DNA of 64,000 nucleotides from Hanleya hanleyi (lineage: Eukaryota > Mollusca > Polyplacophora > Lepidopleurida > Hanleyidae): positions 62,001 to 126,000 of the forward strand of contig JAVTVY010047932.1 in NCBI GenBank assembly GCA_036873755.1, given 5' to 3'. Shown piece after piece: positions 46,587 through 56,950 of the stretch. The stretch's first letter is position 1, and each line of letters opens with the position of its first letter. The position numbers and the translations under genes are program-made. The notes beneath the pieces were generated by a model. That model was not told the DNA's origin, did not search any database, and worked only from the letters and a program-made list of their open reading frames with translations.

Positions 46587-46807
46587 CCTACGAAGTAGGC
46601 TCTCATTTGCAAATTGTCCGGTAGTTTGTCAGTCAGTCAGTCCATCCGAATCCTTTCGTCGGCAAAATAAGGAGAACCGTTGACATTAGAACCTTGATTT
46701 TAGCAAGTTCTGAGCTGACCTACTTTTGATGAAAATTTGACCTACTTAGGTGACTTATAACATTACGCTTGGACCCCCAAGTCATCTTCCTCGCCCTACT
46801 TCGTAGG
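46587..46807. mobile_element. 221-bp hairpin-capped element D
   Basis: The 5' end CCTACGAAGTAGG is a hairpin (CCTAC-GAA-GTAGG). The 3' end CCTACTTCGTAGG is the corresponding hairpin and is also the exact inverse of the 5' end, so the terminal repeats are themselves palindromic. Behind the 5' end lies GTCAGTCAGTCAGTCC (46629-46644), then AAAATAAGGAGAACCGTTGA. This is a short, complete version of the layout seen in A and C, without tandem units. Confidence 0.65.
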
Positions 46808-47529
46808 TCCTGTGACGTTAGTCACACTACTACTCATGTGTTTATGTGACAAAAAAAAAGTATCCTCAGTGCAGAATTGTTATTAATGATAATATTACCA
46901 TACATGTATATGCATTAATTAACTCATTTCAAGAGAAAAACAAAATTAACAGTACACTGTTGTACCCATCAGTGTACATGCACCAGTCACTGTATAAGTC
47001 CTTGTCACTGCAGGACTGAGGCAGATCGAGTGGTCATGAGTGGTGAGTAGAGGTGTTATGGTCTGTGGGGTGGGTTCAGACAGTAATACAGGTTGTATGT
47101 AAAGTCAGGCCTTCAAGTAACTCAATATTTCCTATAATTCTTGTACTGTTTAGACTTTCCTATATTTCCTTATATGTAGGCCAAAATCTCTAAGACTCAA
47201 GTATATTTTCTCTGTTTTGACTTTTTCTCATGAAAACTTAAATCAATGCTATGAAATGAGTCAAATTGGCATTTAGGAAATACATTGTAGAAATACTTTT
47301 TTCGCCTCGTGAACATTTACATGTAATTCTCTCTTTGTTGAACCAAGCAGCAGAAGGGGTCTCCTCAATTATTATATCTCTTTCAGTCGCATGATGAATT
47401 GTGCATTCGTAACAGGCGATCACTTATCCAGAAATCTAGCATCTCTTATTATAAAATTGCCAACGCACAGCACATGTGCCACAAGGCGGGAAGTCCTCCA
47501 TGTATTATCAACCCAATACACCACATTAA
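46808..47529. other. Intergenic, no gene seen
   Basis: No supported feature. Confidence 0.4.
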
Positions 47530-48360
47530 ATCATGCTCTCCTGGCTGTGCTAGTCTAGCTAGGGACCTGGCGCTGGCAATCAAGTTGATGTGTTACATGA
47601 GGGAGGTGACATGGTTTACAGCATCCCCAGCTACCATTTAAAGTGATCGTAAACCCTCAAGTAAAGTTTCCATCAAATGAAAGACCATTGCAAACAGTGT
47701 GGGAAAATATTTATTGTAATTTTTTACGATTTTATTACACAGAGAAAACTGCAAATAAAGCATGGTATTCTATGGTGGTCTGTTGCAATCATATTTAGAT
47801 CCAGTGACGTCACACTACCTTAATACATATATTTCAAACTTTTTATGCACTTTCCAATGCTTGATTCAAGCTTAAGGTGTGTATACTTTTGAGTTTCAAC
47901 ACAGACTCACTGTTCCAATGTGCATGTTTCACCAAAATATGGGAGATGGTAACTCATAAGTGTCAAGTCAATTTGAATCTTGCATTTAATTTCCCAGATT
48001 TTGTGAAACATGCACATTGGAACAGTGAGTGTGTTGAAACTCAAAGTATACACACCTTAAGCTTGAATCAAGCATTGGAAAGTGCATAAAAAGTTTAAAA
48101 TATATGTATTAAGACAGTGTGACATCACTGGACCACCATAGAATACCATGCTTTATTTGCAGTTTACTCTGTGTAATAAAATCGTAAAAAATTACAATAA
48201 ATATTTCCCCACACTGTTTGCAATGGTCTTTCATTTGATGGAAACTTTACTTGAGGGTTTACGATCACTTTAATTGTCATGGATGTTGGGGCCTACATTG
48301 CATCATGGGATAGAAGTGGGATGAAACGTCATCAGGTTTTGGGCCTATTACCACCACTAT
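47530..48360 (+). repeat. Dispersed repeat family R1, copy 3 (interrupted)
   Basis: Left part 47530-47641 and right part 48270-48360 are contiguous in the copies at 8360-8560 and 5640-5850. The gap is the foldback at 47642-48269. Confidence 0.8.
47642..48269. mobile_element. 628-bp foldback MITE in a TTAA site
   Basis: Arms of about 290 bp are inverted copies of each other from the ends AGTGATCGTAAACCC / GGGTTTACGATCACT inward to GTTTCAACACA at about 47895 and GTGTTGAAAC at about 48032, leaving a central spacer of about 130 bp. It is flanked by TTAA at 47638-47641 and 48270-48273; two related sequences carry a single TTAA at this point. TTAA duplication is the hallmark of piggyBac-like transposition, but the ends do not start with CCC, so the superfamily is uncertain. 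Confidence 0.9.
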
Positions 48361-48598
48361 GACCACATTCAGTAGAAAAATTTGATTGAACACCAGAAAA
48401 CTACCAAGTTGGAACCTACAAGTAGTGGTGACCTGTCACTCTATTTCTTATATTTTGATGAGAAAATCCTATATTTCTCCAAATTTCTTCCTATATTTTC
48501 ACTGTTAGCCACTTGAAGGCCTGTAAATTTGCAGAATTACAGTTTTTTAGCATTTTTCATATGTATCCGATGCAGGGATGACTCCTAAGGATTTGGCC
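48361..48598. other. Intergenic, no gene seen
   Basis: No supported feature. Confidence 0.4.
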
Positions 48599-49129
48599 TC
48601 AACTGAATGCAAATGAACTAGAAGTGTTTATCATTAGATAAGACTAGCTAGCTGGCATTGGCGCTCGTCAACCATCTTACACCACAGTCTCACATAGTCC
48701 CTATCTACACAAGATGAAATGCAAGGGTGCCATGCGGGGGATCATGAGTGTGACTGATTATATACGTTTCATAGGCTGAGTAATATTATTCCAGCATCAG
48801 CTCACTTCCCATGATGCAACGCTCAATTTTTGTTTGGAATCTGCATGAACATGACACATATTAACCTTACTTCCCAACTATGCCATGTCATGTGTATGCG
48901 GGGAGGCAGTGGCCAATGCAATCTAGCTAGCCTATTGTAAGGCATTGTCGCCGATGTCACAGCTATGCCCAGTTCATGTATTGCCGGTGGGTGGTTGGGT
49001 GGGTTCAGATTCCTGTTGCTTCAATGCATTTTGCTGAGAAGCAACAGGAACTTGATAATGTGATGTCTAGCACTGTAATATCACTTGTCTTTATTGCACC
49101 ATGTAAGCGTCCTGTCTGTGTCTTGTGTG

Positions 49130-49305
49130 CTGTCCTCAGTGTTTTATAGGGTGGATGAAGGGTGGATGGTTCCATGCTGCATCAAAGATTTCTTCTTTGA
49201 AGTAGCAGGAACACAACTGGGCTGGGTGGTGCTTAGTTGGTTCATCGTGATATAGCTGAAATATTGTTGAAAGCGACGTTAAATTCTATTCACTCACTCA
49301 AAAGT
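49130..49305 (+). mobile_element. SINE 3' fragment
   Basis: The tail GTGATATAGCTGAAATATTG plus TTGAAAGCGACGTTAAATTC and ACTCACTCA matches the 5S-derived SINE tail at 9240-9302. No promoter head is recognisable. Confidence 0.6.
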
Positions 49306-49765
49306 ATTGCCGGCTGTTCTTAGGTGGCCAATCACAGCGGCTGTATTACATGTATGTAGTCCTTTGGCAGCCGACACACTTGGTTACTTGAACTGCACGC
49401 ACCTGCGCATTTTCCACGAAAAATGGAACAACTGATGCGGACTATCTGTGACAGATTCAATGTTCAGTTTACTGGATCATCAGAAATTAGCTATAGCTAC
49501 CATCTTGAGAAAGAAGAATGTTTGCTTATGATATATAATTTTGGAAATAGGCTTATGGATTAAGCAAGTGATTGATGAAATATATTTTATACAGGAAAGC
49601 TTAGGACCACACCAAAATTATCGAATTTGTGAAGGAATTTGTTAAATGTGAAAAATCTGTAAAAACAGAATGAAGTACACATTTCCAATCTTCAATGAGA
49701 CGTACAAATAGATGCATTGATGAAAAATAACCCAAAAAAAAGTTAGAGGGAAAAAAGAAAATATT

Positions 49766-49837
49766 AGGTTCTACCGAGATTTGAACTTGGATCGCTGAAT
49801 TTAGAGTCCAGAGTGCTAACCATTACGCCATAGAATG
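49766..49837 (-). tRNA. tRNA-Gln pseudogene, anticodon CTA
   Basis: The minus strand follows a metazoan tRNA-Gln through D arm, anticodon arm, variable loop and T loop (GGCGTAATGGTTAGCACTCT; CAGCGATCC; GTTCAAATCTCGG), length 72. The anticodon stem CTGGA/TTCAG is closed and the loop is CTCTAAA, giving anticodon CTA (plus strand TAG at 49802-49804) in place of CTG. The two outermost acceptor pairs are broken (C-C and A-C) and one T-stem pair is A-C. The mismatches mark it as a pseudogene or SINE-type derivative rather than a working suppressor. Confidence 0.75.
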
Positions 49838-49887
49838 TGTTGAGTTTCGTAGGACAGAACGAGCATATATATCCTGACGGCTGCTTT

Positions 49888-49990
49888 GGTGGGACATACC
49901 TCTCCAATAATGGTGGGACATACATCTCCAATAATGGTGGGACATACCTCTCCAATAATGGTGGGACATACATGTACCTCTCCAATAATT
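49888..49990. repeat. 24-bp minisatellite
   Basis: Four units of GGTGGGACATAC plus CTCTCCAATAAT; the last carries a short TGTACC insertion. The multiple-of-three length produces repeated open frames on both strands. Confidence 0.9.
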
Positions 49991-50314
49991 CTCTGATACC
50001 GGGTACCACAGTGAAGATTGTTATCACCCTGGCATATCATGGATTGGATATTTCCACCTCACACAAGTAACATATTCTCTGTATCCCTCCTTGTGCACCT
50101 TGGCAGTCGCCGTCATGCTTCTTGTGGACTTGCCGATCAGAGATACAAAAGGTGCTGTCATTGGCTGTTATGTGCTAGGTCACATGACTCTTCGCACTCA
50201 TGAATATTTATCACATACTACGCCAGCTTTCATTATCCGCCAGAGCGGTAGCATGTCTCTGGTGGAGCGAGAATGATTGCAAGGTTGCAGACTTCTAGTT
50301 CATTTACTTCTGAT

Positions 50315-51097
50315 AAAATGTGTCTAACAAGCAAAGATTTAACTCCATAACAATACATGTTATCTTACGTTTGAAAAGCTGTCATCTACTGTAGATATTG
50401 CGATATAAACATGATAAACACGTGTACAATAGAATCTGGTTATCCTGGGTTTTACACATTCCTGACCTCCATCAGATTATAATAACTTACTATTGTTCAA
50501 TTTTTGAGTACATGTTATTGTACGGTACACTCAACTGGTATTATGGGGTAATGTATAGTGAATTCCCTGCATTGTGTGTGCTTTATCCATTGATCTCTAT
50601 TGCCAGATATTTGAATTGAATTTATTCTCCAATATTGAAAATAAAGTACATCAATGGTATTCAGAATAAAAGAATCATGAATAAATATTCTTAAATTTTG
50701 CTGATTATAAATAATTTGGCGGGAATAAAACCTCAATGCCGGGCTTGTTCTATTCCCCCCCCAAAAAACCCCAAAACATTAACATACATCAGCATAGTGA
50801 AGGGTCTATTTATTTTTACTAATTTCAATCAGTAATATATTCGATAAAAATATAAGGAAAGAGAGAATATTCATGTTAATTTTGTCTAAGAGTGCTTATT
50901 TTTGACTGAATGCTAAAATTCTATTGAAATCCATGTTACATGTATTTCTAATCTTTTCTCATTCATAAATAATAACATCGTCAAAGATTTTGGATCTTTT
51001 TGCTCTTTTTCAAGTAGTGCTTAGAAAAAAATACTTTACCAGCAACTTTTTAGCATGTGAACATGGTATTTGGTCATGAAAACACCTTAAGAAATAC
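50315..51097. other. Intergenic, no gene seen
   Basis: AT-rich, no supported feature. Confidence 0.4.
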
Positions 51098-51100
51098 TTA

Positions 51101-54100
51101 GGGACGGTATCCAACCAGCGTTTGCTGTGGAGACGTTTTAAACGATGGAAAAAAACGCTCAGCTACTACACCCATCGTTTGCACCATCGTTTTTTTTGTG
51201 TAGCAAACGATCAAAAAAACCATCACCGGAGACGGCCGAAGGTACCGCTGTCGTTCGGAAGAAAACGTCGTCGTTTGGAAGACACTGACAAAAGACGATC
51301 GCACGTGTTAAGCTGCGCATAAATACACACTGGGTGAACAGGCCGTGCCTTAGCTCTCAACTGCGCACATGTGTAACAAAATATAGCGCTATCAGCGAAT
51401 GTGAAAACGGGTTTAACACAGGGGAAATAAATTACACTTTAATCGCCTTCCGCGTTTGTTTTAAAGGTTTGATTACGAGAAGTCGCTGTTTGTGTGCAAA
51501 AATTTTCTATGAAAATGACAACCATCTAGCTGTGATAATGGAAGTGTCACGTACGCAAATAAAACTGAATGGTTTAATAACACCCTCCCCATGTATGCAC
51601 GGTGTAAAAAATTTCTTTGAATAGGCCGGAAAAGGTAATCAACAGATAACTCTGCCGATATCTTACTGATCTGAATTATGTTCAGTTATTATTTAACTTA
51701 AAGAAATACCCGTTTCAAAAATATTTAGGTTGATAAATATTTTCTTGTTATTCAGGGCGATACGGAAGTCTACCGTGGAAAAATGGTGTTGATTCGCCTG
51801 GAAATTTTCGCGATAATGCCGACACTAGGTTTTGATCCCTTTCCTTGAAAACGCATGGATGCAATAGAAATCTAAATAAATATTTTTCACCGCGAGTATT
51901 ATGGGACCATGAAACTATTATATTATTTTTGTATCTTCAGCGGTTTTCTTGTAATGTTTACCGGAAAACGTGTAACACGATTTGCGGGGAATTCCACTGA
52001 AATTCGCCCACTTCAGAGTACGTTTTAATACCTCACTGGCAAATCGTGTTACACTTTTCCCAATAAATATAACATGAAAAGAGCTGAAGAGACAGAAATG
52101 ATATTTATATTTTCATGATCCTATAATACTCGAGATAAAAAATGTATTTAAATATTTTATTTTATGAATGCGTTTTCAAGGAAATTGATAAAAAAAAACT
52201 AATGTCGGTATATCGCCGAAAATTCTCGGCAAATCGACCCTGTTTCACGTTAAATAAACCAAAAAATGGAAAGGTTTCTAATATGTTATTTGGCCTGTGT
52301 ACTGTATTGCAGTCCATAGGGAAAATCAACACGCGCGTTTAGCTTTAATATTTTAGAAATATCGCAATTTATTCTACGGGTCTGTCTGAAAAAAAAACCC
52401 AGCTTGTGTACGGTCAAGGAGCACACGCGTACACGCACGTGGCCTTCCATTTCGACTGCGGTTTATCCCCAGCATAGAAAAGTCGACACAGGACTGCTCC
52501 CGCATGGCGGGAAAATAAAGACCGGTGTAGAACACGTGTCTGTCGAAACGTTCATGGCGATATACCAGATCAGAGAGGAAAACGCTATATTCACGATCCT
52601 TCAATTCACAAGTCGAATACATTAAAATTATCCAGAAAGTTTCTAGAGCTATACTTTGATGGGTGCCATGAAAAAGAATTGTCACGGGAGAATATTTGGT
52701 GACCCTGATATTTGAACATCGCTACTTGAGAGAAAGTGGAGGTGTGAATTTCCATTGAGTCTTCATTCAAGCATTTTTAATGTTTTAGATTGAAGGGAAT
52801 TTCTCGGCAATGCGCTGAGACAGATGTATTTTTTGACAACCAATCTTTTATTTGAGACTTTATCGAAACAGATCCAAATATTTGATTATCGGTGTTTTAT
52901 TTATTATGGTCAACTTAACGCACTTTTATTCTACATTGCAGGTTTGTTTGCTCCATGGACATATTGAAACTAGAGGAATGACCGCCTTTTCTCCGGATAA
53001 TATTATTCGCATATCCACATATTTCTTCGTTATGTTTATGTTTTGTTGTAAGATTCTAACCAATAAACATATGATTGTGCAAGAAAGTCCCATATCCCTA
53101 TCCAGCAGGACTATACGTGGAAGAAACTAATTTCCGGTGAGCATATAGGTAAGAATCCTGCTTGATTAGTAAACAATATTGCCAAGCTGTCAATTTATTG
53201 TCTAGCCATAATAATAGTAAAGTGATCAGCTTTTTTGTCTGTTCTATTGGTCTACACACAGCTTGACTTTCGAGCCACGAAGGACGCAAGAGTTACTTCC
53301 GGAGGCGGCATCCACGGGCATTTGCTTTATTACTACCATAATTCAAATAAATGGACGTTCACGGGAAGTATCGCTGAAGGGATTGTTCATTTCAAAGACA
53401 TTATTAAATAAAAGGCAACAAGTGTCTTTGATTTTATACTTTTTGTTTATTCACAGTTACACATTTCCGGGACAGTTTTAACTGATCACTCCGGGCTCTA
53501 AATAAGCCATGCAGTTTTGTTCCATGAAAAATATATTTAAGTGCATTTCTGGAAGGTTGGACATATATGATCTCATCTTTAGTACTGTACACATCGTCTT
53601 TCACATCCAGCTTATTTGTTTCTCACCACAACCGATACTTCATTCACTATGGAACAACATACAGGAAATCAAGGTAAGTTCACATAAATTTTATTACTGA
53701 TCGTATGCATTGCATTGTTGGAATAAAATATTGTTTAAACCAATAACAAAGAGAGATCAACAAATATGCGCTATGAAGAGTAATAAATGACATGTGAGAA
53801 ATTGAGGAATTAACACGGTGGGATACAGCCCATAGCAAATTAAGAAGTAATAAACAATGGTTATTTTGATTACCCACTCGAATCCCAACGGCGAAACAAG
53901 ACTAGTTAATTCTTGTTAATTACATACACGATCTCTCATAACTGGATCGACGATACCAAGTGACAAAATAATCTCTGTATGAAAATGTCATGCGGCGTTG
54001 CTCTAAAAGTTGTAAATGTACAACCACGGGTATCCGACTTCTATCGAAATTACAAACTTCAGATGAATAGAGTACTCATCACGTATAGATATTTGCAGAT

Positions 54101-55407
54101 GTAACTTTAAAAGCTTACCAAACAAGGCGCGCTTCAAAAGCGCAAATTGAACAAAAACAAAATTATGAGTTACACCATTAGAAAACCGTTATCTATGGTG
54201 AATGTCTTGTAAATTTCTGCGTTTACGCATCGTCCTGAAAGAGAAAAAAATATACGCATTAGATTCTAATGTTTCACTCGACATTTATCTGTAATCAAAC
54301 GTAATAATAATTGTTAAAGTAAAACTATGATCATCTCATTCCAAAAATTACAAATATTGTCCATAAAACAAATAAACGACTACCAGGTGTTAATTTTTGT
54401 TGACAAATTTTTCAATCACACAGACCTAATTCTAAACACTTTCAGATCATATTTTTCAAAATTATCTGTTGTCCACAGGTACCCAACTAGACAGGCTAAA
54501 TTAAATTTATATCGCGATTTTTACTACTCTGACTAAAATAGTACTAAAATAAAGGGTCCCAAAATATGGAACAATTTACCCTCTCAGTTAAAATCTCACG
54601 TTTCGCTCTCATTATTCAAATCGAGGATATAATCGTATTTATTCCTGGAACATAATTAGACATCTATTCTGTTTGCCGTCTGTGGAAGTTGGAAATTAAA
54701 TTTGTGTTTTTGTCTCACTATGATAGAGTTTACCGCATATTATCATCTTTGTAAATATAATAATTATTTTGGGATAAAACAAACCCCTCGGGGTTTTCAT
54801 CCCGCCACTATTATATTTTGTTTACTAAACATTATTGTTATGCATGGTGAAATAAAAATCAAATCAAATGGTAATCTAGAACTGACTTTTTTGAAGCCGT
54901 CTTCCAAAATACGCAAAGCCCGTATTCTGCAAAATACATAAGATTCGAATCGCACGTTCATAAAACTATATCATGGTTCCATAATATTTTGTTTATTAAC
55001 GAATTACACCGTAACCGATTCTAAGATATAGTCAAGCAGCACACGTATAGCAAAAATCTGGAGAAAAAAACCCATTAATTTGTGTTCCGTTCTCATAATC
55101 CGTTTTACACGGCCTCAAGCGACACAGCCGTTGTTGTTGTTTTTGCGTCTGTAAAGCGGGACTACTTTCGAGCCGATCGTTTGCCAGGAGACTTTCAATC
55201 GTTTGCTAGAAAACGTCTGCACCTTTGTTCGAGGTGTGAAAAGACGACCGGCACCCTTACCGTAGGTTGCCGGAGATTTCCGACGATCGTCTTTATCTTA
55301 CCGGCGTTTTTAAAAAAACGATCAACTCATACACCCATCGTTTGCATCGACGTTTTTTTTCATCGTTTAAAACGCCTAGCAAACGAACGTTGGATGGATA
55401 CGGTCCC
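51101..55407. mobile_element. 4.3-kb PIF/Harbinger-like TIR element
   Basis: The left end GGGACGGTATCCAACCAGCG and the right end (reverse complement GGGACCGTATCCATCCAACG) are flanked by TTA at 51098-51100 and 55408-55410. Inverted similarity extends some 150-200 bp. At least ten copies of AAACGAT/ATCGTTT, often as GCAAACGATC, occur in both subterminal regions. A TTA duplication with GG-starting ends is typical of PIF/Harbinger. No DDE transposase or Myb-like protein is recognisable, so it is a long non-autonomous member. It contains a LINE 3' fragment. Confidence 0.8.
54327..54632 (+). pseudogene. LINE reverse-transcriptase C-terminal remnant
   Basis: One frame reads QILSIKQINDYQVLIFVDKF, then VVHRYPTRQAKLNLY, one stop (TAA 54537), then STKIKGPKIWNNLPSQLKS and LFKSRI to TAA at 54630-54632. 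The H-x-Y-x-T-R-Q and G-P-x-x-W-N-x-L-P blocks are typical of the region downstream of the RT domain in non-LTR retrotransposons of the CR1/Jockey/RTE kind. About 300 bases of AT-rich 3' sequence follow, ending near GGTGAAATAAAAATCAAATC (about 54847), as in a 5'-truncated insertion. It lies inside the Harbinger-like element, so it landed there later or was carried along. Confidence 0.75.
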
Positions 55408-55410
55408 TTA

Positions 55411-56789
55411 TACATGTGCATTGTTTTATCCCAAGAAGTAGGTACATGTACATGTTATATGAATTATTAATACACATGTGCGTCACCGGGTCATAGGGTG
55501 TTGAAATTTTGCCACATATGGCTATTGTATTGCGACGAAAATAGTATCGTCTCGCATGAAATCTGCATTTTTCTGAAATATACATGTGGTTGTTAATCTA
55601 TATCTGTCAGTCAATGACCTCTGTTAACCAAAACTACAATAACCAGACCATTTGTAGATGAATTTATATCTGACTTTTGACTAAATGACATCAATGTGCA
55701 TAAGCTTATAAATGTATGTATATATGTATGTATGTGCAAAGTTATATCATGTACATGTGTATAAGGAGTTTAATTCATTGACCTAATATGATGACTGACT
55801 TAACAATTAACCCTTTATGTTAAATGTGTCATCCTTCCATCCTGAATAAATCCATCATAATTCTTGATATCTAAGTGATCAAAAATGTTGATTTTCCACT
55901 GGCCTATCACTTGACAATGTTATTTTAGTCCTGCATATCATGCTAATCATGCTTATGCTTGTCAAAAGTTGACCACTTGACGAGACAGCGGTCATTTCAT
56001 CAAGAATAATTCATTGTGCATGCTTGCACATAATTGATTCATTCTAGAGTTAAGACAAGCACTCAGTTGCCTCAATTTTATTGCTTAGGATTATTAACTA
56101 TTTCCAGAAAACTCCTGATTTTCAGTTCTTGAGAGTTTATAGAACTACATGTATGCTGTTCAGATATGCAGAGATTAAGATTTAAATATTTGATTACATG
56201 TAAATATTCCATATACAGACATGTATGTAAAAACAATGTAGAATAATTAATTGTGACATTACACATTTCCGTATGATAATTTAGATTTACAAGCTGAGAG
56301 ACTATCAATAATTTAACCATTGGCTTGATTAGGCTCATTATAAAAATGCTATTTTGTAATGAGCACAAACATTCGGATACAGGTAGTCTGAGCTGCTTAT
56401 TTCATAGTCACTGATATGGACCATCTTTCATTCATGAGAGGAAGGAGACTAATAGTCTATCTGGGTACAACAATGAGTCTAAAACAAGGCTTTCGCAATC
56501 AGAACTATAATGCTGTGAGGGTTCGATCAATAGTAACTTACATGAAAGGAAGGTTGACCCAAATTTTTTATCATAGAACCACTTGCGCACATTGCAACAC
56601 TGGGAGTGAGGATTTCTCCAAATTCATTGTTCATATTGCAACGCATTCCAGACCGACATACGTAGCTCAGATGGTAAGCGCTTCTCCAAAGTTCAGTTGG
56701 GTCATGGGTTTGCCACAGATGGTTAATTTATTTTTGTTCACTGATGCCCGAAGGTCCATAGTATTGAGGTCCATCAATCTGTAAGTTGA
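55411..56789. other. Intergenic, no gene seen
   Basis: AT-rich. A 122-codon frame at 56416-56784 has no recognisable domain and unconvincing composition. Confidence 0.35.
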
Positions 56790-56950
56790 GCCATGGCGCA
56801 TCTTTGTTTCCGGTCAATAACTTCTGAAAAACTTAATGGATTCTTTTCAAATTTGGTAAGAGGGTACATGTACCTTGCCTCAAGATCTCGCCAGAGATTA
56901 CTTTTCATGATTATCTGCTTGTACAGTTGGTGCCACTGGGGGACTTAAGT
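56790..56950 (+). repeat. Solo, decayed satellite-type unit
   Basis: TTTCCGGTCAATAACTTCTG, then TTAATGGATTCTTTTCAAATTTGGTA (read here as two adjoining blocks TTAATGGATTC and TTTTCAAATTTGGTA), follow the same order as the 162-bp units (TTTCCGGAGCATAACTTGAC, TTGGATTCCTCTC, AAATTTGGTATG). Only one unit is present. Confidence 0.5.

Larger units (their letters stand above)
48599..50314. mobile_element. TIR family T1, copy 2, with nested insertions
   Basis: The left end (AAATGAACTAGAAGTG at 48611) and right end (GCAGACTTCTAGTTCATTTA at about 50287, ending CTTCTGAT at 50314) correspond to the copy at 36759-37609. Left interior blocks are shared with that copy to about 48950. The rest is extra: a 5S-SINE-type tail, the tRNA-Gln pseudogene and a 24-bp minisatellite. 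Confidence 0.6.

Noticed and set aside
49766..49837. Functional amber-suppressor tRNA
   Set aside because: The two outer acceptor pairs and one T-stem pair are mismatched, so I call it a pseudogene.
53611..53673. Possible short exon ending ATCAAG|GTAAGT with ATG at 53649
   Set aside because: The donor is good, but the segment lies inside the Harbinger-like element and encodes only eight codons; chance is more likely.
56416..56784. 122-codon plus-strand frame
   Set aside because: No recognisable domain, mixed composition, overlaps repeat-like DNA at its end; treated as chance.
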